Assembly (NCBI GenBank): GCA_947499935.1
Contig: CANMQH010000009.1
Span: 62,001-126,000 of the forward strand
Origin: an uncultured Algibacter sp.
GTDB lineage: Bacteria; Bacteroidota; Bacteroidia; Flavobacteriales; Flavobacteriaceae
Direction of reading: 5' to 3'
DNA: 64,000 nucleotides
Made by a program: the position numbers and the translations under genes
Notes under the pieces: generated by a model
What the model was told of the DNA's origin: nothing
The model's input: the letters and a program-made list of their open reading frames with translations, nothing else
Databases searched by the model: none
Part shown: piece by piece, positions 54,529 to 62,995 of the stretch
Layout of the letters: each line of letters begins with the position of its first letter
Numbering within the stretch: position 1 is the stretch's first letter

Positions 54529-55147
54529 AAACCTAAAATATTACTTCTTATTAATACTGGCAATAACCTTGTTTTCTTGTAAAGAAGAAGGAGAATATCA
54601 TTCGATAACAGATAAAATAGAAGCAGAACAGAAACCTTACCACGGTAAGCTTACATCAGAAGAATTGCTAGCAGATACACAACTTATTAAAATTACTGAA
54701 GGCGAACACATCTTCTTAATACCAGAACGAAAGGGACAAATTAAATCTTTTGCTTGTATAGAATGCCATAGTAAGCCGCTCGCTCAAATGAGAGGTTTAG
54801 ATGGAAAGAAAGCTCATTGGGATATAAAACTAAATCACGCTAATAGTGAAACTATGAATTGTGCGACGTGTCATAACCCAGATGATATGAACAACCTAAA
54901 GACGTTAACGGGTCAAAACGTAGATCTTAACCTAAGCTATAAAGTATGTGCTCAATGTCACTCAAGTCAGTTTGAAGACTGGAAAGGAGGTGCTCACGGT
55001 AAAAAAGTAGCAGGATGGACACCACCGCGTGCCTCAATGACTTGTGTGAATTGTCACAATCCACATAGTCCTAGTTTTGAGACAAGATGGCCAGTGCAGT
55101 TTAATACGCAAAAAGCTATAGAACGTAAAGACGATTTAGATCATTAA
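54518..55147 (+). CDS. Tetrahaem cytochrome c lipoprotein
   Basis: The 209-residue protein has a lipobox ending in LFSC (Cys21) and four CxxCH sites (Cys80, Cys115, Cys144, Cys176). An internal linker GEHIFLIPERKGQIKSFACI precedes the first. It is a small multihaem electron carrier, not NapC (no NapC/NirT anchor helix). Placed between the NapB-like protein and the Fe-S/NrfD pair, it probably bridges them in the periplasm. Function is inferred from context. Confidence 0.88.
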   Translation: MKNRNLKYYFLLILAITLFSCKEEGEYHSITDKIEAEQKPYHGKLTSEELLADTQLIKITEGEHIFLIPERKGQIKSFACIECHSKPLAQMRGLDGKKAHWDIKLNHANSETMNCATCHNPDDMNNLKTLTGQNVDLNLSYKVCAQCHSSQFEDWKGGAHGKKVAGWTPPRASMTCVNCHNPHSPSFETRWPVQFNTQKAIERKDDLDH

Positions 55148-55157
55148 AAATAAAGGT

Positions 55158-56291
55158 ATGAGCGATAATAAGAAATGGTACACTCTAGACCTAGGTCTAA
55201 ATAAAAAAGAAGAAACATCAGGCTCTTGTGGTTGCGGAAAATCTCAAGGTAGCTGCAATAGTCATAAGGAAGAAGAAAAAGAAGAAGAAATTAGTCACGA
55301 AGAATTTTATGAGGCTGCTATAAATGCTTCTATAGGAGAAGAAAGAAGTAAGGATGGTTTTGAGCAAGTTTTTGATGTAAAAATGGACAGAAGAACTGCT
55401 TTTAAAAAGCTTACCGCTAGCCTTCTTATTGGAGCTGGCGCAATTAGTTCTTGCACTAGTGTTGTAAATGCTGACAGTAAAGAAAAAGCACAGATTGATT
55501 GGGAAGAGCAATTTAAAGGGAACTATAAATTAATGATTGATGAAGAAAAGCAAGGCACTGTAGATAGACTAATGCGTTCGTATGAATTACGTACAGGTAA
55601 GAACATTAGTATGACTTCAGAAAATGCAGAAGAGGATGTTCTTTTTGGGTATGCTTTCAACATTTCAAAGTGTCAAGGCTATATGAACTGCGTAAGCGCC
55701 TGTGTGGAAGAAAATAATCAGGATAGAAATTCTGAAATGCAATATATCCGTATCCACGAAATGAAAGATGGAGAAGGGTTTAAGTTTGATAAGGCAGATG
55801 ATAATTATTATCACGAAGTTCCTAAAGAGGATCACTTCTATATGGGAACTCAATGTTTTCATTGTGACAATCCTCCTTGTGTAGAGGTCTGTCCTGTACA
55901 AGCCACTTGGAAAGAGGATGATGGTCTTGTGGTTATAGACTATGATTGGTGTGTAGGCTGTCGCTATTGTATGGCTGCGTGTCCTTACGATGGACGACGT
56001 TTTAACTGGAGTAAACCAGAAGTACCTGAAAATGAAATTAATAAAAACCAACATTACTTAGGTAATAGAATGCGTAAAAAAGGTGTCATGGAAAAATGTA
56101 CTTTCTGTGTGCAACGTACTCGTAAAGGAAAAAACCCTGCCTGTGTAGAAGCTTGTCCTACTGGAGCTAGAATTTTTGGAAACCTACTAGACCCTAACAG
56201 TACCATACGATGGGTGTTAGAAAACAAAAAAGTATTTAGACTCAAAGAAGATTTAGGAACAGACCCAAAGTTCTGGTACTTTATGGACTAA
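55158..56291 (+). CDS. Four-cluster ferredoxin-type Fe-S protein with internal Tat-like motif
   Basis: The 377-residue protein carries ferredoxin cysteine groups in KCQGYMNCVSACVEEN, QCFHCDNPPCVEVCPVQ, DWCVGCRYCMAACPYDG and EKCTFCVQRTRKGKNPACVE, enough for four [4Fe-4S] clusters as in NrfC/HybA/PsrB. Unusually, about 76 residues, including a Cys-rich SGSCGCGKSQGSCN, precede the twin-arginine-like RRTAFKK (78-84) and a hydrophobic stretch ending in AISSC. It should partner the NrfD-like protein 82 bp downstream in moving electrons between quinone and cytochromes. NapG and NapH are not the closest match. Confidence 0.9.
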   Translation: MSDNKKWYTLDLGLNKKEETSGSCGCGKSQGSCNSHKEEEKEEEISHEEFYEAAINASIGEERSKDGFEQVFDVKMDRRTAFKKLTASLLIGAGAISSCTSVVNADSKEKAQIDWEEQFKGNYKLMIDEEKQGTVDRLMRSYELRTGKNISMTSENAEEDVLFGYAFNISKCQGYMNCVSACVEENNQDRNSEMQYIRIHEMKDGEGFKFDKADDNYYHEVPKEDHFYMGTQCFHCDNPPCVEVCPVQATWKEDDGLVVIDYDWCVGCRYCMAACPYDGRRFNWSKPEVPENEINKNQHYLGNRMRKKGVMEKCTFCVQRTRKGKNPACVEACPTGARIFGNLLDPNSTIRWVLENKKVFRLKEDLGTDPKFWYFMD

Positions 56292-56372
56292 TGATCTAAA
56301 ATAATAAAAGCATAAGTCAAAATATCGAGCGTTGTAATAGTATCTCGTATAGTTGATTTTAAACAATATATA

Positions 56373-57608
56373 ATGGGAGTATTTAAAATATTAAAAAGTT
56401 TAGTAATCGATAGTTTAGATACGATTACTAAAGGGTCTGTAAAGTATCATATCTGGATGGGGGTTCTTACATTAGTAATGTTGATAGGTATGTATTGCTA
56501 TTCTATTCAATTAGATCAAGGACTAAGTGTTACCGGAATGTCTGATCGCGTAAGTTGGGGACTTTATATTTCAAATTTCACTTTTCTAGTAGGAGTCGCA
56601 GCAGCAGCTGTTATGTTAGTGATGCCAACTTATGTTCTCAAGGACATCGATTTTAAACAAGCTGTCCTTATTGGAGAAGGGCTAGCTGTGGCTGCATTAA
56701 TTATGTGCCTAGCATTTGTGGTTGCAGATATGGGGGGGCCTTCTGTGCTCTGGCATATGATTCCAGGAATTGGTGTTTTCAATTTCCCTAATTCAATGCT
56801 TACTTGGGATGTTATTGTTTTAAATGGTTATCTGTTCATTAATATATCAATTCCTTTTTACATTCTCTTTAGACATTATCAAGGTAAAGAAGCTAAGAAG
56901 AAAATATATGTACCAGGAGCCGTTTTATCTGTATTTTGGGCTGTAGGCATTCACCTAGTCACCGCTTTCTTATATCAAGGTTTACAAGCACGTCCTTTTT
57001 GGAATAATGCTTTATTAGGCCCTAGATTTCTTGCGTCTGCATTTGCCGCAGGACCCGCTTTAATTATTCTAGTTTTAGCAGTTATTCGTTCTTTCACAGC
57101 ATTTAAAATACCTGATAAAACCATCAAAAAAATAGCAATGATTGTTACTGTAGCTGCTCAAATAAATTTGATAATGCTTGTATCTGAATTGTTTAAAGAA
57201 TTCTATGCGCCTACTCACCATAGCGAAAGTGCATATTACCTTTTCTTTGGTTTACATGGTAAAGACGCTTTATTACCTTGGATATGGACTGCTATTCCTT
57301 TAAATGTTTTAGCAACTATAATTCTAACTTTTGGTAAGTTTAGAAATAATCTTAAAATACTATATACCTGTTGTTTTTTCCTTTTTGTAGCTATATGGAT
57401 TGAGAAAGGCTTTGGTTTAATTGTTCCTGGATTTATTCCTGGTCCTTATGGGAAAATAGTAGAGTATCTTCCAACGGGAATAGAAGTAGGTGTTACAATT
57501 GGTATTTGGGCTTTAGGTGCGTTTGTATTTACTATTCTTGCAAAAACAGCCATAGGTATTGAGCTAGGAGAGTTGAGGTACGAAAAGAAAAAATCATCTA
57601 CCTTGTAA
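56373..57608 (+). CDS. NrfD/PsrC-like quinone-interacting membrane subunit
   Basis: The 411-residue protein has about eight to ten helices. Characteristic segments are GLYISNFTFLVGVAAAAVM and NFPNSMLTWDVIVLNGYLFI. It exchanges electrons with menaquinone in the inner membrane and passes them to the Fe-S partner. Here it replaces NapC as the likely quinol-to-NapAB route. Last gene of the nap operon; the gap before it (82 bp) is longer than the others but shows no terminator. Confidence 0.92.
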   Translation: MGVFKILKSLVIDSLDTITKGSVKYHIWMGVLTLVMLIGMYCYSIQLDQGLSVTGMSDRVSWGLYISNFTFLVGVAAAAVMLVMPTYVLKDIDFKQAVLIGEGLAVAALIMCLAFVVADMGGPSVLWHMIPGIGVFNFPNSMLTWDVIVLNGYLFINISIPFYILFRHYQGKEAKKKIYVPGAVLSVFWAVGIHLVTAFLYQGLQARPFWNNALLGPRFLASAFAAGPALIILVLAVIRSFTAFKIPDKTIKKIAMIVTVAAQINLIMLVSELFKEFYAPTHHSESAYYLFFGLHGKDALLPWIWTAIPLNVLATIILTFGKFRNNLKILYTCCFFLFVAIWIEKGFGLIVPGFIPGPYGKIVEYLPTGIEVGVTIGIWALGAFVFTILAKTAIGIELGELRYEKKKSSTL

Positions 57609-57710
57609 AAATGCTCTTTTGAGAACTTTATCCTATTTAAGATAATACTAATGCATAAATTATAATACATTTAAAAACACCCTGTAGCTATTTAAAATCA
57701 TTGTTTTAGC

Positions 57711-57753
57711 TGATAATTGTCATTTTAAAAAAAGTATAGCTCTTTTACTTTTG
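57711..57753 (+). promoter_or_regulatory. FNR/CRP-like site with exact TAnnTTTG box
   Basis: TGATAATTGTCA (57711-57722) and TACTTTTG (57746-57753). TA begins 29.5 bp and TTTG 33.5 bp from the dyad centre, the same as at nos and hemN. Confidence 0.75.
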
Positions 57754-57769
57754 ATAAAAATGAAAACAA

Positions 57770-58516
57770 ATGCAAATTCTAAAACTAACAGAAAAAAATA
57801 TCCAAGACGAGCATATTTGCTGTGCGATAAGCGATAAAAAAAGTGTAAGTGGCTACGAAAATAAAAAAGAATGGCTGAAAAAAGAATTTAAAAACGGATA
57901 TACTTTTCAAAAAGTAGATGTTCGTGGAAAAGTATTCATTGAATATGTGCCCATTGAAAACTCTTGGTTACCCCTTGTTGGAAAAAACTTCATGGTTATT
58001 AATTGTTTTTGGGTTTCAGGACAATTTAAAGGTAACGGAAACGGAAAAAAACTACTTCAACAGTGCTTTAAAGATGCAAAAGGAATGAACGGAATTGTTG
58101 CTATTTCGAGCGATAAAAAAAGACCCTTTATGACTGATTCAAAATTTCTTAAATACCAAGGGTTTGAGATTATTGACGAAGCACCTCCATTTTTTAAATT
58201 ATGGGGACTTAAAACAAATTCGAAAGCTGAATACCCCAAAATTATGAAAACTGCAAAATCAGGTACATGTCCAGACAAAAAAGGAATTACGGCTTATTAT
58301 TCAAACACTTGTCCTTTTACAGAGTATTATACAAATAAATTACTTCGAGAATATGCAGCGAAAAAGAAAATTCCATTGACCATAAAACATATTTCGAGTA
58401 AAGAAGATGGTCATAAAATGCCAATTCCTTGGATTATAAATTGTGTTTTCTATAAAGGAAAATTAGTGAGTTTAGAAATGAAAGTTGAAAGACATTTAGA
58501 TAAACTAATTGAATAA
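57770..58516 (+). CDS. GNAT acetyltransferase with C-terminal YoaP-like domain
   Basis: The 248-residue protein has an N-terminal GNAT fold (about 1-140; acetyl-CoA loop GNGNGKKLLQQCF). A YoaP-type C-terminal domain (about 170-245) holds SNTCPFTEYYTNKLLREYAA and IKHISSKEDGHKMPIPW. Two cysteines (CPDK, TCPF) sit in the second domain. Known YoaP has no settled role. The FNR-like promoter puts it in the anaerobic set. Start ATG at 57770; the ATG 9 bp upstream is out of frame. Confidence 0.85.
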   Translation: MQILKLTEKNIQDEHICCAISDKKSVSGYENKKEWLKKEFKNGYTFQKVDVRGKVFIEYVPIENSWLPLVGKNFMVINCFWVSGQFKGNGNGKKLLQQCFKDAKGMNGIVAISSDKKRPFMTDSKFLKYQGFEIIDEAPPFFKLWGLKTNSKAEYPKIMKTAKSGTCPDKKGITAYYSNTCPFTEYYTNKLLREYAAKKKIPLTIKHISSKEDGHKMPIPWIINCVFYKGKLVSLEMKVERHLDKLIE

Positions 58517-58601
58517 AAATTTACTCCCAAAACCATCTCCTTTTCAAAGTATCAAATCCTATTTAATGAACTTGTAATTTGCTAATATATTCATGTAAAA
58601 C

Positions 58602-58644
58602 TGATATATATCATCTGTTTATGCTTATATGAAATTTACTTTTA
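58602..58644 (+). promoter_or_regulatory. FNR/CRP-like site before hemN
   Basis: TGATATATATCA (58602-58613) and TACTTTTA (58637-58644). TA begins 29.5 bp and TTTA 33.5 bp from the dyad centre. Start codon at 58663. Confidence 0.72.
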
Positions 58645-58662
58645 CAAACTAAATTAAAGACT

Positions 58663-60027
58663 ATGTGTAAAACCTTAACTTCTAAATATAATGTCGCAGG
58701 ACCAAGATATACCAGTTACCCTACTGTTCCTTATTGGAATAGTGAAGATTTTTCTTTATTAGCCTGGAAAAAAAACCTAAAACAAAGCTTTAAATCCTCA
58801 AATACCACAGAAGGTATTAGTCTATATATTCATTTACCCTTCTGTGAAAGTTTATGTACATTTTGCGGATGCCACAAGCGTATTACAAAAAACCATTCTA
58901 TTGAAATTCCTTATTTAAAAAGTATCTTAAAAGAACTAGATCTTTATATAGCTTTGCTCAAAGAAAAACCTATTGTAAAAGAATTACATATTGGAGGCGG
59001 AACACCAACTTTTTATAGTCCTGAAAATCTAAAAATGTTATTAGAAGGTCTTTTCCGAAGAGTAAAAAAAGCTAACAATTCAAATTTTAGTTTTGAAGGA
59101 CACCCCAATAATACAACAAAACAGCATTTGGATACACTACGAGATTTTGGTTTTAATCGCGTTAGTTACGGTGTTCAAGATTACAATGAAACTGTACAAA
59201 AAGCTATAAACCGTATACAACCTATAGAAAATGTTATTAAAGCAACTCAAGAAGCTAGACGTTCTGGTTTTACATCAATAGGTCATGATATTATTTTTGG
59301 TCTTCCTTTTCAAACCATTGAACATGTTATTCAAACCATTAAAGAAACTAAAAGATTACGTCCAGACAGAATCGCTTTTTATAGTTATGCGCATGTACCT
59401 TGGTTAAAAGGAAATGGACAACGCGGATTTAAAGATGAAGACATTCCAAAAGCTGACATAAAACGAAAGCAATATGAAGTTGGTAAACAATTATTATTAG
59501 ACGCTGGTTATATTGAAATTGGTATGGATCATTTTGCATTACAAACAGATTCGTTAAATAAAGCCCTAGAAAACGAGACAATTCATAGAAATTTTATGGG
59601 CTATACCAATTCGAAAACCCAAGTAATGATTGGTTTAGGAGCTTCTGCAATAAGTGATAGCTGGTCTAGCTTTGCTCAAAATGAAAAAGGTATTGAAGCT
59701 TATCAAGATTTAATAGAAAAAGACATACTACCAGTATTTAGGGGTCATATTTTAACAGATGAAGATTTAATTATTAGAAAACATATTTTAAATCTTATGT
59801 GTAAAATGGAAACCTCTTGGGATGAACTCACCAATTATTTCGAAGATTTACCTAAAGTATTAAATCAGCTTCAAGAAATTGAAAATGATGGCTTAATTAA
59901 AATACAATCAACTCGCCTAAAGGTTAATGACAAAGGACGTCCATTTATAAGAAATATTTGCATGGCTTTTGATATGTTACTACAACGAAAAAAACCTGAA
60001 ACAAAACTTTTCTCTATGACGGTTTAA
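58663..60027 (+). CDS. hemN: Oxygen-independent coproporphyrinogen III oxidase
   Basis: The 454-residue radical-SAM enzyme makes protoporphyrinogen IX without oxygen. The cluster motif is CESLCTFC with Cys61, Cys65, Cys68, and the following GCH continues the HemN-type CxxxCxxCxC. It also has LHIGGGTPTF, NRVSYGVQDYN and RPDRIAFYSYAHVPW, diagnostic of true HemN over HemW. It supports haem supply for the many c-type cytochromes next to it. Own promoter with an FNR-like site. Confidence 0.96.
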   Translation: MCKTLTSKYNVAGPRYTSYPTVPYWNSEDFSLLAWKKNLKQSFKSSNTTEGISLYIHLPFCESLCTFCGCHKRITKNHSIEIPYLKSILKELDLYIALLKEKPIVKELHIGGGTPTFYSPENLKMLLEGLFRRVKKANNSNFSFEGHPNNTTKQHLDTLRDFGFNRVSYGVQDYNETVQKAINRIQPIENVIKATQEARRSGFTSIGHDIIFGLPFQTIEHVIQTIKETKRLRPDRIAFYSYAHVPWLKGNGQRGFKDEDIPKADIKRKQYEVGKQLLLDAGYIEIGMDHFALQTDSLNKALENETIHRNFMGYTNSKTQVMIGLGASAISDSWSSFAQNEKGIEAYQDLIEKDILPVFRGHILTDEDLIIRKHILNLMCKMETSWDELTNYFEDLPKVLNQLQEIENDGLIKIQSTRLKVNDKGRPFIRNICMAFDMLLQRKKPETKLFSMTV

Positions 60028-60056
60028 TACCAAATGGACATCTAAATAAAAACTTT

Positions 60057-60095
60057 AAAAGAAGAGATTATTCATTTAAATTTTCTCTTCTTTTT
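60057..60095. terminator. Terminator of hemN and the convergent small gene
   Basis: AAAAGAAGAGA pairs with TCTCTTCTTTT, followed by a further T. It lies 30 bp after the hemN stop and overlaps the stop codon of the 33-codon gene on the other strand. Confidence 0.75.
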
Positions 60096-60195
60096 ATTTG
60101 TCCTTTTTCTCTTTTTCGCTTTGTACCATTGTGTAAATAATTATAGCTAATACAATACATACAGTAACAAAAACCCATATCATTGTAGTTCCCAT
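60094..60195 (-). CDS. 33-residue single-helix membrane peptide behind the cco genes
   Basis: The frame reads MGTTMIWVFVTVCIVLAIII followed by YTMVQSEKEKKDK and a TAA: one hydrophobic helix and a charged tail, as in small subunits or assembly peptides of terminal oxidases. It begins 65 bp after the SafE-like gene and is convergent with hemN. The sequence does not match CcoS or CcoQ by eye. A short GGGAA lies just before the start. Existence is plausible rather than proven. Confidence 0.55.
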   Translation of the reverse strand: MGTTMIWVFVTVCIVLAIIIYTMVQSEKEKKDK

Positions 60196-60259
60196 TTCCC
60201 GATTTTGAATAATTAATTTCAAAAATTTAATACTGCTAAATTTATATTATTCTTTCTTT

Positions 60260-60961
60260 TTAATGACAACTGTATTTTGAATCCACAGTTTCAATCATTG
60301 GTTTTGGTGAAACATAAGGAATACCTAGCCCCATACCTCTCAATATAAGTAGACAACCAAAAAGCACAATAAAAATAGGAATAGACTTTCTTATGCGATT
60401 CTTAACTGTAGTACTTAAAATAGCACCTAAATATATTGCTGTAGTCATAAGTGGAATTGTACCTAACCCAAATAAGAATAGGTATAGACTTCCGTAGAAC
60501 GTATTCCCTAAAGCAATCGCAGCAAAAACGGCTACATAGACGAGCCCACAAGGTAAAAGCCCATTAAAAAAACCAATCGTTAAAAAAGCATTTGTAGACT
60601 TCTTTTTTAAAGTTACACCTAGTTTAGTCTTTACCTTTTGAACAATTACATATAATAGCTTAACCAATGAGAATTTGCGCATCATATGTGCTGGTAGAAT
60701 AGCTAAAACAATCATTATCACACCAATTGCTATAGATAATTGTTGTTGTAATCCAAAAATTGAAAAACTGTTCCCTATAAAACCAAAAATTAATCCAATA
60801 CTACTGTAAGCTAATAATCTACCAAAGTGATATGAAAAAATCTGGGTTACTTTTTTCCATGAATTACTACGATCTACAGGTAATAAAAAAACAATTGGAC
60901 CACACATTCCCACACAGTGAAAACTTCCTAATAAACCTAATATGATTGCTGAGAGCCACAT
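60260..60961 (-). CDS. Sulfite exporter TauE/SafE-like (CcoS-operon type) membrane protein
   Basis: The 233-residue protein has about six to seven helices and the start MWLSAIILGLLGSFHCVGMC then GPIVFLLPV, typical of the SafE/DsbD-like family placed in cbb3 operons. The FHCVGMCGP motif carries a Cys pair that may handle copper or disulfides. It lies 1 bp after ccoH, so translation is coupled. A role in copper supply or cytochrome c assembly for the oxidase is inferred. Confidence 0.88.
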   Translation of the reverse strand: MWLSAIILGLLGSFHCVGMCGPIVFLLPVDRSNSWKKVTQIFSYHFGRLLAYSSIGLIFGFIGNSFSIFGLQQQLSIAIGVIMIVLAILPAHMMRKFSLVKLLYVIVQKVKTKLGVTLKKKSTNAFLTIGFFNGLLPCGLVYVAVFAAIALGNTFYGSLYLFLFGLGTIPLMTTAIYLGAILSTTVKNRIRKSIPIFIVLFGCLLILRGMGLGIPYVSPKPMIETVDSKYSCH

Positions 60962-60962
60962 T

Positions 60963-61415
60963 TTAATATACTATTTCTTTTTTGTAGAGGTATTTTTCTT
61001 CTTCATATTCCCAATCTATAGTTATGTTCCAACGACCAAATAAGAGTTTATTATCTGGTATTAATAAATTAGAGTTTGATATTATAAAAGGCATATTAAA
61101 ATCCAACTTTTCATTAGACGGCCTGTAAAGAAATACGGTACCTTTCACTTCTTCTGAATCTAATTCTTTAGGAAACACTAACAACCAACCCTTTTCTGTC
61201 CGCTTTCCGACTATGGCTTTAGAGAGGTTATTTGTATTCGTTTCAGCATCAATTTCATTCTGGTAAAACATTTCTTTTTTATAATACTCCTCTGTTACCA
61301 AATCATGACTATATTTAGTATTAACACTCATTTTTATGACAAAAAATAAAATAAAACTAATAAACAAAGTCATTCCAATAACAATTCCTGTACCCCAATT
61401 AATTTTCATACGCAC
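60963..61415 (-). CDS. ccoH: FixH/CcoH-family protein
   Basis: The 150-residue protein has one N-terminal helix (about 8-29), MKINWGTGIVIGMTLFISFI, and the FixH segment YSHDLVTEEYYKKEMFYQNE. A periplasmic beta domain follows. It helps assemble cbb3-type cytochrome oxidase. It lies between ccoG and the SafE-like gene. Confidence 0.92.
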   Translation of the reverse strand: MRMKINWGTGIVIGMTLFISFILFFVIKMSVNTKYSHDLVTEEYYKKEMFYQNEIDAETNTNNLSKAIVGKRTEKGWLLVFPKELDSEEVKGTVFLYRPSNEKLDFNMPFIISNSNLLIPDNKLLFGRWNITIDWEYEEEKYLYKKEIVY

Positions 61416-61446
61416 TGCTCATATTGAGACTTTTTAAACTATTAAT

Positions 61447-62868
61447 TTATTTATAACTACGTGGACCTAAAAAAGCAGCTGTAGTGGTTTCAATAAGATC
61501 ACCACCACTGTAAACACCTATCTTTAATCTGTCTTTATCTCCAGTTAATGCACTGGCGTTTATTTCTATAAATAAAGTGCCTTCTGCGAGTCCTTCTTTT
61601 TCTATGATAAAATCATCTTTAGAGACTAAATTAATGGTGCCTTGATGTGACAATAGCTCAAAATGAATCTCATTAATGTCATTTACTGTTTTGTTTACCA
61701 GTTTATAAGTATAGACGTTACTTATCATGTTATCTGCTTTATGCTCATACAACTGACCTGGCAATCTAAGAATGCGAGCCTCTACATCATTACGCAAGAA
61801 AAGCATACCAATTAATACTGCAGTTAAAATACCCAACACAGCCAGATAGCCTTTAAGGCGAGGTGTAATTTTAAATGGTTCTTTCTTCTCAATATTATCT
61901 TCACTTGTATATCTTATCAACCCTTTAGGAAGATCTACAGCTTCCATCATATGATCGCAAGCATCTATACAAGCCGTACAGTTTACACATTCTAACTGTG
62001 TTCCATTACGTATATCTATTCCTGTAGGGCAAACATGCACACAAGCAAAGCAGTCTATACAATCCCCTTTTCCTGAAATTGGTCGGTCTTCATTCTTTTT
62101 AAATTTTGCTCTACCCGCTTCTTTCTCTCCACGTTTATGGTCGTAAGCTACAACTATAGATTTGGTATCAAGTAAAACACCTTGCAAGCGCCCGTAAGGA
62201 CAAACAATAATGCATACTTGCTCTCTAAACCACGCAAATATGAAGTAAAACACACCTGTAAAAATAAGTAACGATATTAAGGTGCTTACGTGCTTAAAAG
62301 GGCCGTCTGTGATATAGCGTATCAGTTGATCACTTCCTATCAAGTAGGCAAGAAATACGTTTGCGATAAGAAAAGAAATGACAAAAAAAATGAACCACTT
62401 AAACACCCTCTTTTTTATCTTCTCTGCGTTCCAAGGCATTTTAGAAAGGCGTATTTGCTTTCCTCTATCACCATCTATCCAGTATTCAATTCTTCTAAAA
62501 ACCATTTCCATAAAAATAGTTTGCGGGCAAACCCAACCACAAAAGAGCCTACCAAAAGCCACTGTAAACAAAATAACGAAGACGACCCCTAAAAGCATCA
62601 TGATAACAAATAAGTAAAAATCTTGAGGCCAAAACGGAAAACCAAAAATATTAAAACGGCGTTCCAAGACATTAAACATCATGAACTGATTCCCACCTAT
62701 TTTAACAAATGGTGCAGCAAACAATAATATGAGTAAAACATAGCTAACGTACTTACGATATTCGTACCATTTACCATCTGGCTTTTTAGGAAATACCCAT
62801 GCGCGTTTCCCTTCTTTATTAAGCGTTCCAATAGTATCTCTAAAATTCTCTTGACCTTGTTCTGCCAT
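61447..62868 (-). CDS. ccoG: CcoG/RdxA/FixG-type ferredoxin-containing membrane protein
   Basis: The 473-residue protein has about five helices. Two ferredoxin motifs in the cytoplasmic loop read CIDCFACVHVCP and CVNCTACIDACDHM, and the periplasmic Ig-like domain is at the C-terminus. CGWVCPQTIFMEMVFRRIEYW is the diagnostic segment before the first loop. It reduces copper for the cbb3 oxidase. It is preceded by ccoP across 127 bp. Confidence 0.95.
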   Translation of the reverse strand: MAEQGQENFRDTIGTLNKEGKRAWVFPKKPDGKWYEYRKYVSYVLLILLFAAPFVKIGGNQFMMFNVLERRFNIFGFPFWPQDFYLFVIMMLLGVVFVILFTVAFGRLFCGWVCPQTIFMEMVFRRIEYWIDGDRGKQIRLSKMPWNAEKIKKRVFKWFIFFVISFLIANVFLAYLIGSDQLIRYITDGPFKHVSTLISLLIFTGVFYFIFAWFREQVCIIVCPYGRLQGVLLDTKSIVVAYDHKRGEKEAGRAKFKKNEDRPISGKGDCIDCFACVHVCPTGIDIRNGTQLECVNCTACIDACDHMMEAVDLPKGLIRYTSEDNIEKKEPFKITPRLKGYLAVLGILTAVLIGMLFLRNDVEARILRLPGQLYEHKADNMISNVYTYKLVNKTVNDINEIHFELLSHQGTINLVSKDDFIIEKEGLAEGTLFIEINASALTGDKDRLKIGVYSGGDLIETTTAAFLGPRSYK

Positions 62869-62995
62869 TATTAACGCTCTTTATTTTTCTTAGAAGCAAA
62901 GGAAACGACATTAAAAAACGCCTTCTAAAGTTATTTGTTTAATAAGGTTTTTTTGCTTTTTGATAGCAATTCTAATATCTAATTTAAAGCTAACA

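Noticed and set aside
55218-56054. Reverse-strand frames of 97 and 129 codons inside the Fe-S protein gene
   Set aside because: They mirror Cys/Glu-rich coding sequence and give Phe/Ile-rich products without any recognisable feature.
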